Source: Methylobacillus methanolivorans (lineage in GTDB: Bacteria > Pseudomonadota > Gammaproteobacteria > Burkholderiales > Methylophilaceae). From it: a stretch of 64,000 nt of DNA. The DNA lies in the NCBI RefSeq assembly GCF_044751345.1, contig NZ_JBIWXY010000003.1:146511-210510 (forward strand), read 5' to 3'. Position numbers and translations under genes: made by a program. This document shows, piece by piece, positions 25,359-34,115 of this stretch. The notes beneath the pieces were generated by a model. It was not told where the DNA came from and made no database searches. It worked only from the letters and a program-made list of their open reading frames with translations. Numbering within the stretch: position 1 is the stretch's first letter; each line of letters starts with the position of its first letter.

Positions 25359-25385
25359 ACTTACTGACAAAAATTGTCAGTAAGT
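25359..25385. repeat. 11-bp perfect inverted repeat in tandem with terminator
   Basis: ACTTACTGACA-AAAAT-TGTCAGTAAGT lies between the mxaD-like stop and the terminator. Without a U-tract it is not a terminator itself. It may protect the mRNA 3' end or be a protein-binding site upstream of the pilin promoter. Confidence 0.5.
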
Positions 25386-25399
25386 GACAAGACAAGTCG

Positions 25400-25933
25400 T
25401 TATTTGCCTTCGGCAACCTTTTTCAGGTTAGCCAAGCCTGCATCGTAAACACCATTGACAGCATCCAGGGCAGATTTGTCATCCTGGCCTGGTGGGATTG
25501 GTGGGTTGAGCTTGTAGACACGGTAGAAACGGCCCATCCACTTGACTTCGGTCTTGCCGCCATCGGCAGCCTTGACTGTGATGGTGGAGTAGTAGTCAGC
25601 GACTGGCAGCACGCCTTCAATAATGCCGTATTTGAGCTGCTTGCTATCTTCGTCGATGCTCTTGAGGTTTTCAAGGATGGTGCCGCCGCCCTTCAGGGTC
25701 AGCAGACGCACTGTTTGCTCTTCGCCGCTTTCATCCTTGCGCTTGTCGAGCTTGGTGCTTTCAACGGCTGGGTGCCATTTTTGCATGTTGCCAAAGTCTT
25801 TGACCAATGCCCAGACTTTGTCGGGGCTGGCATCAATGATGATGGTTTTTTCCACCTTTTGGGGAGCTGGGCCGTGAGCGGCTGCGGTCAATGGCAGCAG
25901 GCCTATAGCCAAGAGTGCGAGTATTTTCTTCAT
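25400..25933 (-). CDS. mxaD: MxaD-like periplasmic SRPBCC protein
   Basis: 177 residues. A signal peptide (KKILALLAIGLLPLTAAA) precedes a START/SRPBCC helix-grip domain (about 27-170) with KTIIIDASPDKVWALVKDFG at its start and a hydrophobic cavity pattern. MxaD of methylotrophs is a periplasmic protein of this fold that aids electron transfer from methanol dehydrogenase to cytochrome cL. The beta-propeller gene just upstream, of a kind found with PQQ alcohol dehydrogenases, supports the assignment. No mxaF, xoxF or cytochrome gene is in the window, so the symbol is by similarity. The intergenic 101 bases hold a 7-bp hairpin (25982-26017). Confidence 0.7.
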   Translation of the reverse strand: MKKILALLAIGLLPLTAAAHGPAPQKVEKTIIIDASPDKVWALVKDFGNMQKWHPAVESTKLDKRKDESGEEQTVRLLTLKGGGTILENLKSIDEDSKQLKYGIIEGVLPVADYYSTITVKAADGGKTEVKWMGRFYRVYKLNPPIPPGQDDKSALDAVNGVYDAGLANLKKVAEGK

Positions 25934-26034
25934 CTATATTTCTCCATGTTTTTGCAAGTTAAAAAGCGGAACGATTAATGTGCTGTCCTGCTGCTACAGG
26001 ATGTGGAGCGGGACAGCGACTAACTAGCTCCTAA

Positions 26035-26997
26035 TCAATGTGACGTCTTGTTGAGTATAAACTGCCCGAACGCCCGGCTTTGCTTGCCTGTGGGGATGTC
26101 CTGGACATGTTTATGGCTACTGGCGTCTATCACTGAAACCGAGTTGTCAAACCAGTTGGCAACGTAAATCTTGTGGCTGGCGGCATCGTAGTTGATCCCT
26201 TCGGGGAAGCCGCCAACACGAATCTTGGTCACTTCTTTGCGTTGTGTCAGGTCAATCACTGACACGGTATCGGCCTGGGTATTGCTGACGTAAGCATAAC
26301 GGTTATCTGGACTCACCGTGACGCAGTATGGGTGTTCTCCCACGGCAATGGTATGCGTATCGAAATTGTCCAGATTGATGACTGAGAGGCTATTGGCATA
26401 CACATTGACAGCAAGTAATTGTTTGCCGTCAGGGCTGAGCGTGATGCCAAATGGGTGTTCGCCTGTGGCAACGCGTTGCAGCACCTTGAGCGTTTGCGTG
26501 TCGATAATGGCAAGGTCGTTGCTGTCACGGTTGGCAACATACAGCTTGCTGCCATCTGGACTGATCACGATGCCAGCCGGGGCTTTGCCTATGCTGACCT
26601 CGCGGCGTTGAGATGTGTCAGCAGTATCGATCACCAGAACACGGTTGTCATTCCAGTCAGCGACATAAAGGCTTTTGCTGTCCGGTGACAAGGCGATGCC
26701 GACTGGTGAGCCAGAAATATCAATCGTATCGACGACGCTATAGCTATTGGTGTCAATGACAGAAACCGAATGGCTATCCACATTGCTGATATAAGCCTTG
26801 CCGAGGCTTTGCGAAGTGGCTACGCCCACTGGAGCTTTACCTACGGCAATGGTGGCGATGATGCTGTGATCGGCAAGGTTAATCACGGAAACCGTATTTT
26901 CGCCCTGATTGGTAATGTAAGCCTCATCGGCACAAGCCAAAAACGAGACTGTCAGGAGAAGTAAGAAGCTGCTGAGGGTACGGATGTTGTGTTTCAC
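26035..26997 (-). CDS. Periplasmic YVTN-family seven-bladed beta-propeller
   Basis: 320 residues. A signal peptide (HNIRTLSSFLLLLTVSFLACA) is followed by seven repeats of about 41 residues with the recurring pattern xYVxNxxxNxxSVID ... VGxxPxGIxxSPDG. Typical blades read YVADWNDNRVLVID, YVANRDSNDLAIID and YVSNTQADTVSVID. Such propellers often accompany PQQ-dependent dehydrogenases or cytochromes; here the partner is the mxaD-like gene 101 bases downstream on the same strand. No enzymatic residues are evident, so a scaffold or sensor role in methanol oxidation is an inference. Confidence 0.82.
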   Translation of the reverse strand: MKHNIRTLSSFLLLLTVSFLACADEAYITNQGENTVSVINLADHSIIATIAVGKAPVGVATSQSLGKAYISNVDSHSVSVIDTNSYSVVDTIDISGSPVGIALSPDSKSLYVADWNDNRVLVIDTADTSQRREVSIGKAPAGIVISPDGSKLYVANRDSNDLAIIDTQTLKVLQRVATGEHPFGITLSPDGKQLLAVNVYANSLSVINLDNFDTHTIAVGEHPYCVTVSPDNRYAYVSNTQADTVSVIDLTQRKEVTKIRVGGFPEGINYDAASHKIYVANWFDNSVSVIDASSHKHVQDIPTGKQSRAFGQFILNKTSH

Positions 26998-27218
26998 TGT
27001 TGATGGCTATTTTGCAATCAGGTTTTGCTGGTTGAATAAAATAACGCGACAATGTCGGCTAAGGTTGACGTGGCAGTATACGGGCGTGCCGCAAACAGCG
27101 TCAAGACTGGATTTCTCCTGTGTTTCCCGGGATTGTAAAGCGGCAGAGAGGGCTTGCCCAGCTTTCAATATGGAGCGAAATATGGAAAAATGACGACAAA
27201 CTATAGAGGTATGTTGTC

Positions 27219-27737
27219 ATGATAGATCGGGATGGATATCGCCCGAATGTTGGCATTATTTTATGTAATGCCCGCAATCAGGTGTTTTGGGGTAAGCGCA
27301 TCCGCGAACACTCTTGGCAGTTTCCGCAAGGCGGGATCAAATATGGTGAAAGCCCTGAGCAAGCCATGTACCGCGAATTGATGGAGGAGGTCGGGTTACG
27401 TCCCGAGCATGTCAAAATCCTGGGGCGTACCCGGGATTGGCTGCGATATGATGTGCCTACCAACTGGATCAAGCGTGAATGGCGTGGCAGTTACAAAGGG
27501 CAGAAGCAAATATGGTTTCTGCTGAGGCTGGTGGGGCGTGATAGCGATGTATCGTTGCGTGCCAGCACGCATCCGGAGTTTGATGCCTGGCGCTGGAGCG
27601 ATTACTGGGTTGCGATGGACTCGGTGATTGAGTTCAAGCGCGATGTCTATCGCCTGGCGTTGAAAGAGCTTTCTTCTCATTTGACCGAGCGTCGCCGCAC
27701 GCGGATAGTGGAAAAGCTGGATCAGTCGATGCGCTAG
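27219..27737 (+). CDS. rppH: RNA pyrophosphohydrolase RppH
   Basis: 172-residue Nudix hydrolase. The Nudix box runs from GGIKYGESPEQAMYREL to MEEVGL (about residues 38-60) with all catalytic glutamates. The N-terminus DRDGYRPNVGIILCN and the later FAWRWSDYW-like segment (here FDAWRWSDYWVAMDSVIEFKR in part) are RppH hallmarks. It removes pyrophosphate from 5'-triphosphorylated mRNA, opening it to RNase E. The C-terminus is slightly longer than the E. coli form. The 221 bases upstream (to the propeller start) hold no gene. Confidence 0.95.
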   Translation: MIDRDGYRPNVGIILCNARNQVFWGKRIREHSWQFPQGGIKYGESPEQAMYRELMEEVGLRPEHVKILGRTRDWLRYDVPTNWIKREWRGSYKGQKQIWFLLRLVGRDSDVSLRASTHPEFDAWRWSDYWVAMDSVIEFKRDVYRLALKELSSHLTERRRTRIVEKLDQSMR

Positions 27738-27755
27738 ATTTTGTGTTTGAAGATT

Positions 27756-27788
27756 AAAGGGTTCCAGTCTTAGGCTGGAACCTTTTTT
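27756..27788. terminator. Terminator between rppH and psd
   Basis: GGTTCCAG-TCTTAGG-CTGGAACC is followed by T6 and preceded by AAA. It ends rppH; its right part touches the psd stop on the other strand, so it may work for both. Confidence 0.9.
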
Positions 27789-27791
27789 CAT

Positions 27792-28640
27792 TCAGCGCTT
27801 GTCTGCCATGGCCTCTCCCAGTCGAACGGAGCGTGCGGGCTGCCAGTCGCTCTGGAAGCTGAGTTGCGCGGTTTCGGGGTAGAGCAGTACCACGGTGGAG
27901 CCGAGCAGGAAGCGCCCCATTTCTTCACCTTGCTTCAAGTAAATTCCCTGTTCGTGATAAAGCCAGGTGCGGGTTTTGCCCGTGCGCGGCGGATTGACGA
28001 TGCCATGCCATACGGTCGCCATGCTGCCGACGATGGTGGCTCCTACCAGCACCAGTACGAACTTGCTATCTCCATGTGCAAACTCACATACCACGCGCTC
28101 ATTACGTGCGAATAGGCCGGGTACATGTGCCGCTGTCAGTGGGTTGACCGAAAAAAGGTCGCCAGGCACATAGGTCATGGAGAGTAATTTGCCATCGCAT
28201 GGCATGTGGATGCGATGATAGTCGCGTGGGCTGAGATAGATAGTGGCAAAGTGCCCATTCTCGTAGTACTTGGCCATCTCGCTGTTGCCCGCGAGCAATG
28301 CTGTCGTGGAGTATTGGTGGCCTTTGGCCTGAAAAATCTGGTCTTTCTCAATTGGGCCGAATTGACTGATCGCACCATCGACCGGACAGATTTGCGCTGC
28401 ATTCGCCAGTGGGCGTGCTCCGGGTTTGAGGGCGCGGGTGAAGAAGTCGTTGAAGCTGGCATAGCTGTTAATGTCGGGGTTTGCTGCTTCCAGCATATTG
28501 ACCTGATAGCGTTTGGCAAACCACTGGATGACCGCAGTAGTCAACCAGCCAGCACGTAGGTGCGCAAGTTTGCCTGCCAAGGCGGTGAGTGCGGTTTTGG
28601 GAATCAGGTACTGTAGTTTGATGGAGCTGGGTGTAGGCAC
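27792..28640 (-). CDS. psd: Phosphatidylserine decarboxylase proenzyme
   Basis: 282-residue membrane-associated enzyme that makes phosphatidylethanolamine. The self-cleavage motif is LGST with the pyruvoyl-forming Ser248 in FLLGSTVVLLY near the C-terminus, so the alpha chain would be about 35 residues. Other signatures are FNDFFTRALKPGARP near residue 65, the catalytic histidine region YLSPRDYHRIHMP, and VVCEFAHGDSKFVLVLVGA. Length and motifs match the E. coli type. It is transcribed alone, with terminators at both ends. Confidence 0.95.
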   Translation of the reverse strand: MPTPSSIKLQYLIPKTALTALAGKLAHLRAGWLTTAVIQWFAKRYQVNMLEAANPDINSYASFNDFFTRALKPGARPLANAAQICPVDGAISQFGPIEKDQIFQAKGHQYSTTALLAGNSEMAKYYENGHFATIYLSPRDYHRIHMPCDGKLLSMTYVPGDLFSVNPLTAAHVPGLFARNERVVCEFAHGDSKFVLVLVGATIVGSMATVWHGIVNPPRTGKTRTWLYHEQGIYLKQGEEMGRFLLGSTVVLLYPETAQLSFQSDWQPARSVRLGEAMADKR

Positions 28641-28671
28641 ACAAACCTCTTATTAACAAATGACGGAATGT

Positions 28672-28704
28672 AAAAAGAGGCTGGACATTGTCCAGCCTCT
28701 TTTA
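28672..28704. terminator. Bidirectional terminator, ilvC side of psd
   Basis: AAAAGAGGCTGGACA / TGTCCAGCCTCTTTT is a near-perfect palindrome with a minimal loop and T-run on both strands. On the minus strand it terminates ilvBNC about 120 bases past the ilvC stop. Confidence 0.88.
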
Positions 28705-28770
28705 TTCTAACGTAGAACTTTGCTTGCTTAGCTCTGGAAGAGGGCTAAGTGTAGCAGTCAGCCATAACTG

Positions 28771-28835
28771 TTAGTTCTTGGATTGGGCTTGAGTATGATC
28801 AATTGACCAAGAACTAAACGCTGATTAGTTCTTGG
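28771..28835. repeat. Three copies of an 11-mer at the 3' end of ilvC
   Basis: TTAGTTCTTGG occurs at 28771-28781 and 28825-28835, with its reverse complement at 28807-28817. The right-hand copy encodes the last residues and stop of ilvC (SKN-stop); the left copy extends to CAATCCAAGAACTAA on the minus strand, identical to the ilvC end. Inverted copies can pair as a stem around a 25-base loop. It looks like a small local duplication. Confidence 0.75.
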
Positions 28836-29841
28836 ATTGATCGACCAGCTTGTTCTTGGCAATCCAAGGCATCATGGCGCGCAGTTGACCACCCACTTGC
28901 TCGATCGGGTGAGCAGCGTTGAGGCGGCGGCGAGCAGTCATGGATGGGTAGTTGGTGCGACCTTCCAGGATGAACTGCTTGGCGTAGTCACCATTCTGGA
29001 TGTTGGTCAGGCACTCCTTCATTGCAGCACGGGCTTGATCTGCAATCACGCGAGGGCCAGTGACGTACTCACCGTATTCTGCGTTGTTGGAGATCGAGTA
29101 GTTCATGTTGGCAATGCCGCCTTCGTACATCAGGTCGACGATCAGTTTCAGTTCGTGCAGGCACTCGAAGTAAGCCATTTCAGGCGCATAGCCAGCTTCA
29201 ACCAGTGTCTCGAAACCAGCCTTGACCAGTTCAACGGCACCGCCACAGAGGACTGCTTGTTCGCCGAACAAGTCAGTTTCAGTTTCTTCGCGGAAGTTGG
29301 TTTCGATCACGCCGCCCTTGGTACCGCCGTTAGCAGCTGCGTAGGAAAGCGCAATGTCCTTGGCCTTGCCGGATGCATCTTGGTAAACCGCGATCAGGGA
29401 AGGTACGCCGCCACCCTTGAGGTATTCGGAACGTACAGTGTGGCCTGGGCCCTTAGGTGCGATCATGATCACGTCCAGGTCCTTGCTAGGCACGATCTGG
29501 TTGTAATGCACGTTGAAGCCGTGAGCGAAAGCCAGCGCAGCGCCCTTCTTCAGGTTAGGCTCGATTTCAGCGTGGTAGATTTCTGCCATGGTTTCGTCTG
29601 GCAGCAATACCATCACAACGTCAGCGCCAGCCACTGCATCCTTGATTTCCTTGACGTCATGGCCTGCGTTAACAGCCTTCGCAAAGGAGCTACCATCCTT
29701 ACGGGCACCGATAGTCACGGTAGCACCGGAGTCCTTCAGGTTTTGCGCGTGAGCATGACCTTGGGAACCGTAACCGACGATGGTGACCTTCAGTTTCTTG
29801 ATCAGGGAGAGGTCTGCGTCCTTGTCGTAATAGACTTTCAT
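28825..29841 (-). CDS. ilvC: Ketol-acid reductoisomerase (class I)
   Basis: 338-residue short-form enzyme. It isomerises and reduces acetolactate or acetohydroxybutyrate in valine and isoleucine synthesis. The NADPH-binding GYGSQGHAHAQNLKDSG with ARKDG after it, the metal residues in FREETETDLFGEQAVLCGG, and the C-terminal EGRTNYPSMTARRR are all present. The start ATG lies 55 bases after ilvN. Third gene of ilvB-ilvN-ilvC. Confidence 0.97.
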   Translation of the reverse strand: MKVYYDKDADLSLIKKLKVTIVGYGSQGHAHAQNLKDSGATVTIGARKDGSSFAKAVNAGHDVKEIKDAVAGADVVMVLLPDETMAEIYHAEIEPNLKKGAALAFAHGFNVHYNQIVPSKDLDVIMIAPKGPGHTVRSEYLKGGGVPSLIAVYQDASGKAKDIALSYAAANGGTKGGVIETNFREETETDLFGEQAVLCGGAVELVKAGFETLVEAGYAPEMAYFECLHELKLIVDLMYEGGIANMNYSISNNAEYGEYVTGPRVIADQARAAMKECLTNIQNGDYAKQFILEGRTNYPSMTARRRLNAAHPIEQVGGQLRAMMPWIAKNKLVDQSKN

Positions 29842-29896
29842 TTTTTACCTTTCAATACAAATGGAGGCTGCTGCCCGTGTAGGGCGGCATGAGTGT

Positions 29897-30388
29897 TTAA
29901 AGTTTGAGTATCCTGTCGCCGCGACCAATGCCGGAGGCACCAGTGCGAACGGTTTCGAGAATGGCGGCCTTGTCCAGCGCTTCCAGGAAGGCATCCAGTT
30001 TGGAGCCGGAGCCAGTCAACTCGATGGTGTAGCTACCGTCTGCTACATCAATGATGCGTCCGCGGAAAATGTCGCACATGCGCTTCATTTCATCGCGGAA
30101 CGATCCTGTTGCCTTTACCTTGACCAACATCAGCTCGCGTTCGATAAAGCGGCCATCGTTGAGGTCCAGTACCTTGACCACATCAATCAGCTTGTTGAGC
30201 TGCTTGATGATCTGCTCGATCACTTCATCCGATCCGGAGGTGACGATGGTCATGCGTGACAGCGTGGCGTCCTCTGTGGGTGCCACGGTCAGGGATTCGA
30301 TATTGTATGCACGCGCGGAAAACAGGCCGGCCACGCGAGACAGGGCACCGGCTTCGTTTTCCATCAATATGGAGATGATATGTTTCAT
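29897..30388 (-). CDS. ilvN: Acetolactate synthase small regulatory subunit
   Basis: 163 residues: an N-terminal ACT domain (MKHIISILMENEAGALSRV; valine-binding GLFSARAYNIESL) and a C-terminal ALS_ss domain from about residue 80. It activates the catalytic subunit and confers feedback inhibition by branched-chain amino acids. I use the ATG at 30388, which gives the conserved N-terminus; the longer in-frame reading back to 30442 would overlap ilvB. The length matches the IlvH type (about 160) rather than the short enterobacterial IlvN. Confidence 0.95.
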   Translation of the reverse strand: MKHIISILMENEAGALSRVAGLFSARAYNIESLTVAPTEDATLSRMTIVTSGSDEVIEQIIKQLNKLIDVVKVLDLNDGRFIERELMLVKVKATGSFRDEMKRMCDIFRGRIIDVADGSYTIELTGSGSKLDAFLEALDKAAILETVRTGASGIGRGDRILKL

Positions 30389-30398
30389 GCTGTTCTTC

Positions 30399-32105
30399 TT
30401 ACAGGTCTTCAGCCAGGATGATTTCGGAGAGTCCCTTGCCATTTGGCACCATCGGGAACACGTTTTCGTTCTGGTCGGTGATGAAGTTCATGAACACGAA
30501 GCGATCAGTCATGTTAAATGCATCGGTGAGGGCACCTTCGACATCGGACGGCTTTTCAATGTTCATGCCGACGTGGCCGTAAGACTCGGCGAGCTTGACG
30601 AAGTCAGGCAGGCTGTCCATATAGGATTCGGAGTAACGGTTTTCGTAGAAGAACTGCTGCCATTGGCGCACCATGCCCAGATAGCGGTTGTTGAGCAGGA
30701 TCACCTTGATCGGCAGGTGGAACTGCTTGCAGGTGGAGAGCTCCTGGATATTCATCTGGATGCTGCCTTCGCCCGTAACGCAGGCGACCTTGGCCTTGGG
30801 GTCAGCAAACTGTACGCCCATGGCATAAGGCAGGCCAACACCCATGGTGCCTAGTCCGCCAGAGTTGATCCAGCGACGTGGCTTGTCGAACTTGTAGTAC
30901 TGTGCCGCCCACATCTGATGCTGGCCAACGTCAGAGGTCACATAGGCATCGCCCTTGGTGACTTCCCACAGTTTCTCGATCACGAATTGCGGCTTGATGA
31001 TCTCGCTGTTACGGTTGTAGCCAAGACAGTTGCGACCACGCCATTCTTCAATTTGAGTCCACCATGCTTTGAGGGCTGCTGCATCTGGCAAGCGAGCCTC
31101 GGCATCCAGCAACTCGTTCATTTCAGTCAGCACGGATTGCACGTGGCCGACGATAGGCACATCTACCTTGACGCGCTTGGAGATGGAGGATGGGTCGACA
31201 TCGATATGAACGATGGTGCGATCTTTATTATAAAAGTGCTGTGGGTTGCCAATGACGCGGTCATCAAAGCGCGCGCCAACCGCAATCAGCACATCACAGT
31301 TCTGCATCGCCATATTGGCTTCCAGCGTGCCATGCATGCCTGGCATGCCGACAAACTGCTTGTCTGTTGCAGGGTAGCCGCCCAAGCCCATCAATGTGTT
31401 AGTGACTGGGAAGTTCAGTCGGCGTGCCAGCTTGATCAGTTGATCGGCTGCATCACCCAATACCAAGCCACCGCCGGTATATAGCATGGGGCGCTTGGCT
31501 TCCAGCATGAGCTTGATCGCCTTCTTGATCTGGCCGGAATGTCCCTTGAGGATAGGCGTATAGGAACGCATTTCCACTGTTTTTGGGTATTCGAATTCGC
31601 CAAGGTGCGCGGTGATGTCCTTGGGGATGTCAACGACCACCGGGCCTGGACGGCCAGTGGCAGCGATGACGAATGCCTTCTTGATGGTGGGCGCAATATC
31701 CTTGACATCCTTCACCAGGAAGTTGTGCTTCACGCAAGGGCGTGAAATGCCGATCATGTCGACTTCCTGGAAAGCATCCAGACCGATGGCCGGTGTGGGG
31801 GCCTGGCCGCTGATGACGACCATGGGGATGGAGTCCATATGCGCGGTGGCAATGCCAGTGATGGCATTGGTGGCACCTGGGCCGGAGGTTACCAGGGCAA
31901 CACCAACTTCACCGGTAGCGCGAGAATAGGCATCGGCTGCATGGACAGCGGCTTGCTCGTGGCGGACAAGAATGTGCTTGAACTTGTCCTGTTTGAATAT
32001 TTCGTCGTAAATGTTGAGCACCGCGCCACCAGGATAGCCAAAAACGTATTTGACGTTTTCTTCCTGCAAGCAGCGAATGACGATTTCTGCGCCAGATAAT
32101 TCCAT
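30399..32105 (-). CDS. ilvB: Acetolactate synthase large catalytic subunit
   Basis: 568-residue thiamine-diphosphate enzyme. The catalytic glutamate lies in LVRHEQAAVHAADAYSR, the FAD region in the middle, and the ThDP motif GEGSIQMNIQELSTCKQF ending in LLNN near residue 440. It condenses two pyruvates, or pyruvate with 2-oxobutyrate. It is the first gene of ilvB-ilvN-ilvC. The 160 bases upstream hold an 8-bp inverted repeat (AAGTGGCT at 32214, AGCCACTT at 32249); I see no branched-chain-codon leader peptide there. Confidence 0.96.
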   Translation of the reverse strand: MELSGAEIVIRCLQEENVKYVFGYPGGAVLNIYDEIFKQDKFKHILVRHEQAAVHAADAYSRATGEVGVALVTSGPGATNAITGIATAHMDSIPMVVISGQAPTPAIGLDAFQEVDMIGISRPCVKHNFLVKDVKDIAPTIKKAFVIAATGRPGPVVVDIPKDITAHLGEFEYPKTVEMRSYTPILKGHSGQIKKAIKLMLEAKRPMLYTGGGLVLGDAADQLIKLARRLNFPVTNTLMGLGGYPATDKQFVGMPGMHGTLEANMAMQNCDVLIAVGARFDDRVIGNPQHFYNKDRTIVHIDVDPSSISKRVKVDVPIVGHVQSVLTEMNELLDAEARLPDAAALKAWWTQIEEWRGRNCLGYNRNSEIIKPQFVIEKLWEVTKGDAYVTSDVGQHQMWAAQYYKFDKPRRWINSGGLGTMGVGLPYAMGVQFADPKAKVACVTGEGSIQMNIQELSTCKQFHLPIKVILLNNRYLGMVRQWQQFFYENRYSESYMDSLPDFVKLAESYGHVGMNIEKPSDVEGALTDAFNMTDRFVFMNFITDQNENVFPMVPNGKGLSEIILAEDL

Positions 32106-32265
32106 AGATATTGCTTGTTATGCCGAGAATTTGGGAAACTTAGAACACTAACGGTTTGTGCCTGTTTGGTCAAGGTAGATTAAGTGAATACCTGCTTTAA
32201 GCTGGTGATTTTTAAGTGGCTTGTGACTTGCTGGTCTAATTGGTGGCGAGCCACTTTATATCTGG

Positions 32266-34050
32266 TCATGCAAAAGGCGGCGGGGCGACTTTGAGCAGTT
32301 CTTCTATCGTGGTCAGGCCTGCAGCAATTTTTTCGGCACCGTTAATCAGCAATGGCTGCATGCCTTGTTGATAAGCCAGCTTTTTAATGCTGGCTAGGTC
32401 AGCGTCTGGCGTGATGAGTTTTTTGAGCTCGGGTGAGAGTGAGAGCATCTCATAAATACCGCTACGACCACGATAGCCTGTCATGCGACATTCCAGGCAG
32501 CCGTTGGCGGTATATACCTGCGCTGGCTTGGGAAGTTTCCAGGCCCCCACTAGTTCATCCCAGCGCTCCTGGCTGATGTCGGCAGGTGTTTTGCAGTGCG
32601 GGCACAAAGTGCGTACCAAGCGTTGCGCCATGATCCCGACCAGCGAAGAGTGGATGAGGTAGGGGGGTATGCCAAGGTCTAGCAAGCGTGTCACTGCTGC
32701 AGGTGCATCATTGGTATGCAGGGTGGAGAGTACTAGGTGGCCGGTCAAGGCGGCCTGGATTGCCATTTCCCCGGTTTCCACGTCACGAATTTCGCCGACC
32801 ATGATGATGTCTGGGTCTTGGCGCAACAGGGTGCGTACGCCATCTGCAAATGTCAGGCCGATGTTGTGCTGCACCTGCATCTGGTTGAAGGCTGGTTCGA
32901 CCATTTCGATGGGGTCTTCTACGGTGCAGACATTGACTTCAGGTGTTGCCAGCAATTTGAGTGTGGAATAAAGCGTAGTGGTTTTACCTGAGCCGGTCGG
33001 CCCAGTGACGAGCACAATGCCATTCGGACTTTGTGTCCAGTGGGTCCATTTTTGCGCTTGCTCGTTGGAAAAGCCCAATTCGACAAAATCTTTCACCAGG
33101 ATTTCTGGCGTGAAGATACGCATCACCAGCTTTTCGCCAAAGGCGGTTGGCATGGTGGAGAGGCGTAGCTCAATTTCCTCACTTTCATCGGTCAAGGTCT
33201 TGATACGCCCGTCTTGCGGGCGGCGTTTTTCCACCATATCCATGCGCCCCAGCAGCTTGATTCGGTTGGTGATGGCGCTCATGATGGCACTGGGTAGCTG
33301 ATATACCTGATGCAACACGCCATCAATGCGGAAACGCAGGATGCCCATGTTGCGGCGCGGTTCCAGGTGAATGTCACTTGCACGTTGCTCAAAGGCGTAC
33401 TTGAACAGCCAGTCTACAATGTTAATGACATGCTGCTCGTTGGCATCCAGGTTCTTGTTCTTGCCAAGTTCGACCAATTGCTCCAGGTTTTGCACACCAA
33501 TCACTTGGCCTGTTTTTGCGGTATTGGCTAGGTTAATGGAATTGGCGAGGTTGTAGACCTCTGGCAGGTAGCGGCTGATTTCGCGTGGGTTGGCGACTAC
33601 CAGTCGGATGCTGAGCTTGAGGATGCGCTCCAGGTCAGGTATCCATTCGATAAAGAAGGGTTCGGCGGTGGCGATGATGGCTTCCTGCCCGCTGATTTTC
33701 ACCGGCATGATCTTAAGTCGCTCGGCATAAGCCTTGGAGATGACTTGTGCAACCGCACTGAAATCCAGCTTGAGCGGATCAATGTGAAAGTGTTCCAGCT
33801 GCGCGCGTTTCGCCAGCCAGGCAGTGAGTACCTCCAGGGAAAGTTGCTTGTGCGGCGGTTGCAGGTTTTTCCACTTTTGCTCGCTGATGATGATCAGTGG
33901 GTGCAGGTTGGAACTATCCAGCCGACGATCCTTGAACAACTGCTCTGCCTGCAATTTATGCACGAGGCCATCATTGACCAGCATGCGTAATGTATCGCCT
34001 AGGGAAAGGCGACCAGGGGTAGGGTGGAAAGTGGCGCTGGATAGACTCAT
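32266..34050 (-). CDS. GspE/PilB-type secretion ATPase, unlinked
   Basis: 594-residue hexameric ATPase. An N-terminal MshEN/GspE_N region (about 15-190) leads into a core with Walker A GPTGSGKTTTLYST, Walker B DIIMVGEIRDVETGEMA and the His box LSTLHTNDAPAAV. A zinc tetracysteine (CPHC ... CLEC) follows. The first 100 residues differ strongly from PilB at 9494-11206. No gspF, gspG or other secretion gene lies beside it: neighbours are ilvB and nadC. It could serve a type II secretion system, a second pilus or pseudopilus encoded elsewhere. Confidence 0.85.
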   Translation of the reverse strand: MSLSSATFHPTPGRLSLGDTLRMLVNDGLVHKLQAEQLFKDRRLDSSNLHPLIIISEQKWKNLQPPHKQLSLEVLTAWLAKRAQLEHFHIDPLKLDFSAVAQVISKAYAERLKIMPVKISGQEAIIATAEPFFIEWIPDLERILKLSIRLVVANPREISRYLPEVYNLANSINLANTAKTGQVIGVQNLEQLVELGKNKNLDANEQHVINIVDWLFKYAFEQRASDIHLEPRRNMGILRFRIDGVLHQVYQLPSAIMSAITNRIKLLGRMDMVEKRRPQDGRIKTLTDESEEIELRLSTMPTAFGEKLVMRIFTPEILVKDFVELGFSNEQAQKWTHWTQSPNGIVLVTGPTGSGKTTTLYSTLKLLATPEVNVCTVEDPIEMVEPAFNQMQVQHNIGLTFADGVRTLLRQDPDIIMVGEIRDVETGEMAIQAALTGHLVLSTLHTNDAPAAVTRLLDLGIPPYLIHSSLVGIMAQRLVRTLCPHCKTPADISQERWDELVGAWKLPKPAQVYTANGCLECRMTGYRGRSGIYEMLSLSPELKKLITPDADLASIKKLAYQQGMQPLLINGAEKIAAGLTTIEELLKVAPPPFA

Positions 34051-34115
34051 GAGCTGAATACTAAAGACTCATGCAGCAAAAGTCGATGCGGTAAAAGACG
34101 TTGTGTAAGCTGCCA

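Noticed and set aside
28837..29892. Long plus-strand frame (351 codons) antisense to ilvC
   Set aside because: It is the mirror of a well-conserved gene; the composition is that of a reverse-complement shadow and no motif is recognisable.
32106..32265. Attenuator leader peptide rich in Ile/Val/Leu codons before ilvB
   Set aside because: No short frame with clustered branched-chain codons and a following terminator was found; only an 8-bp inverted repeat is present.
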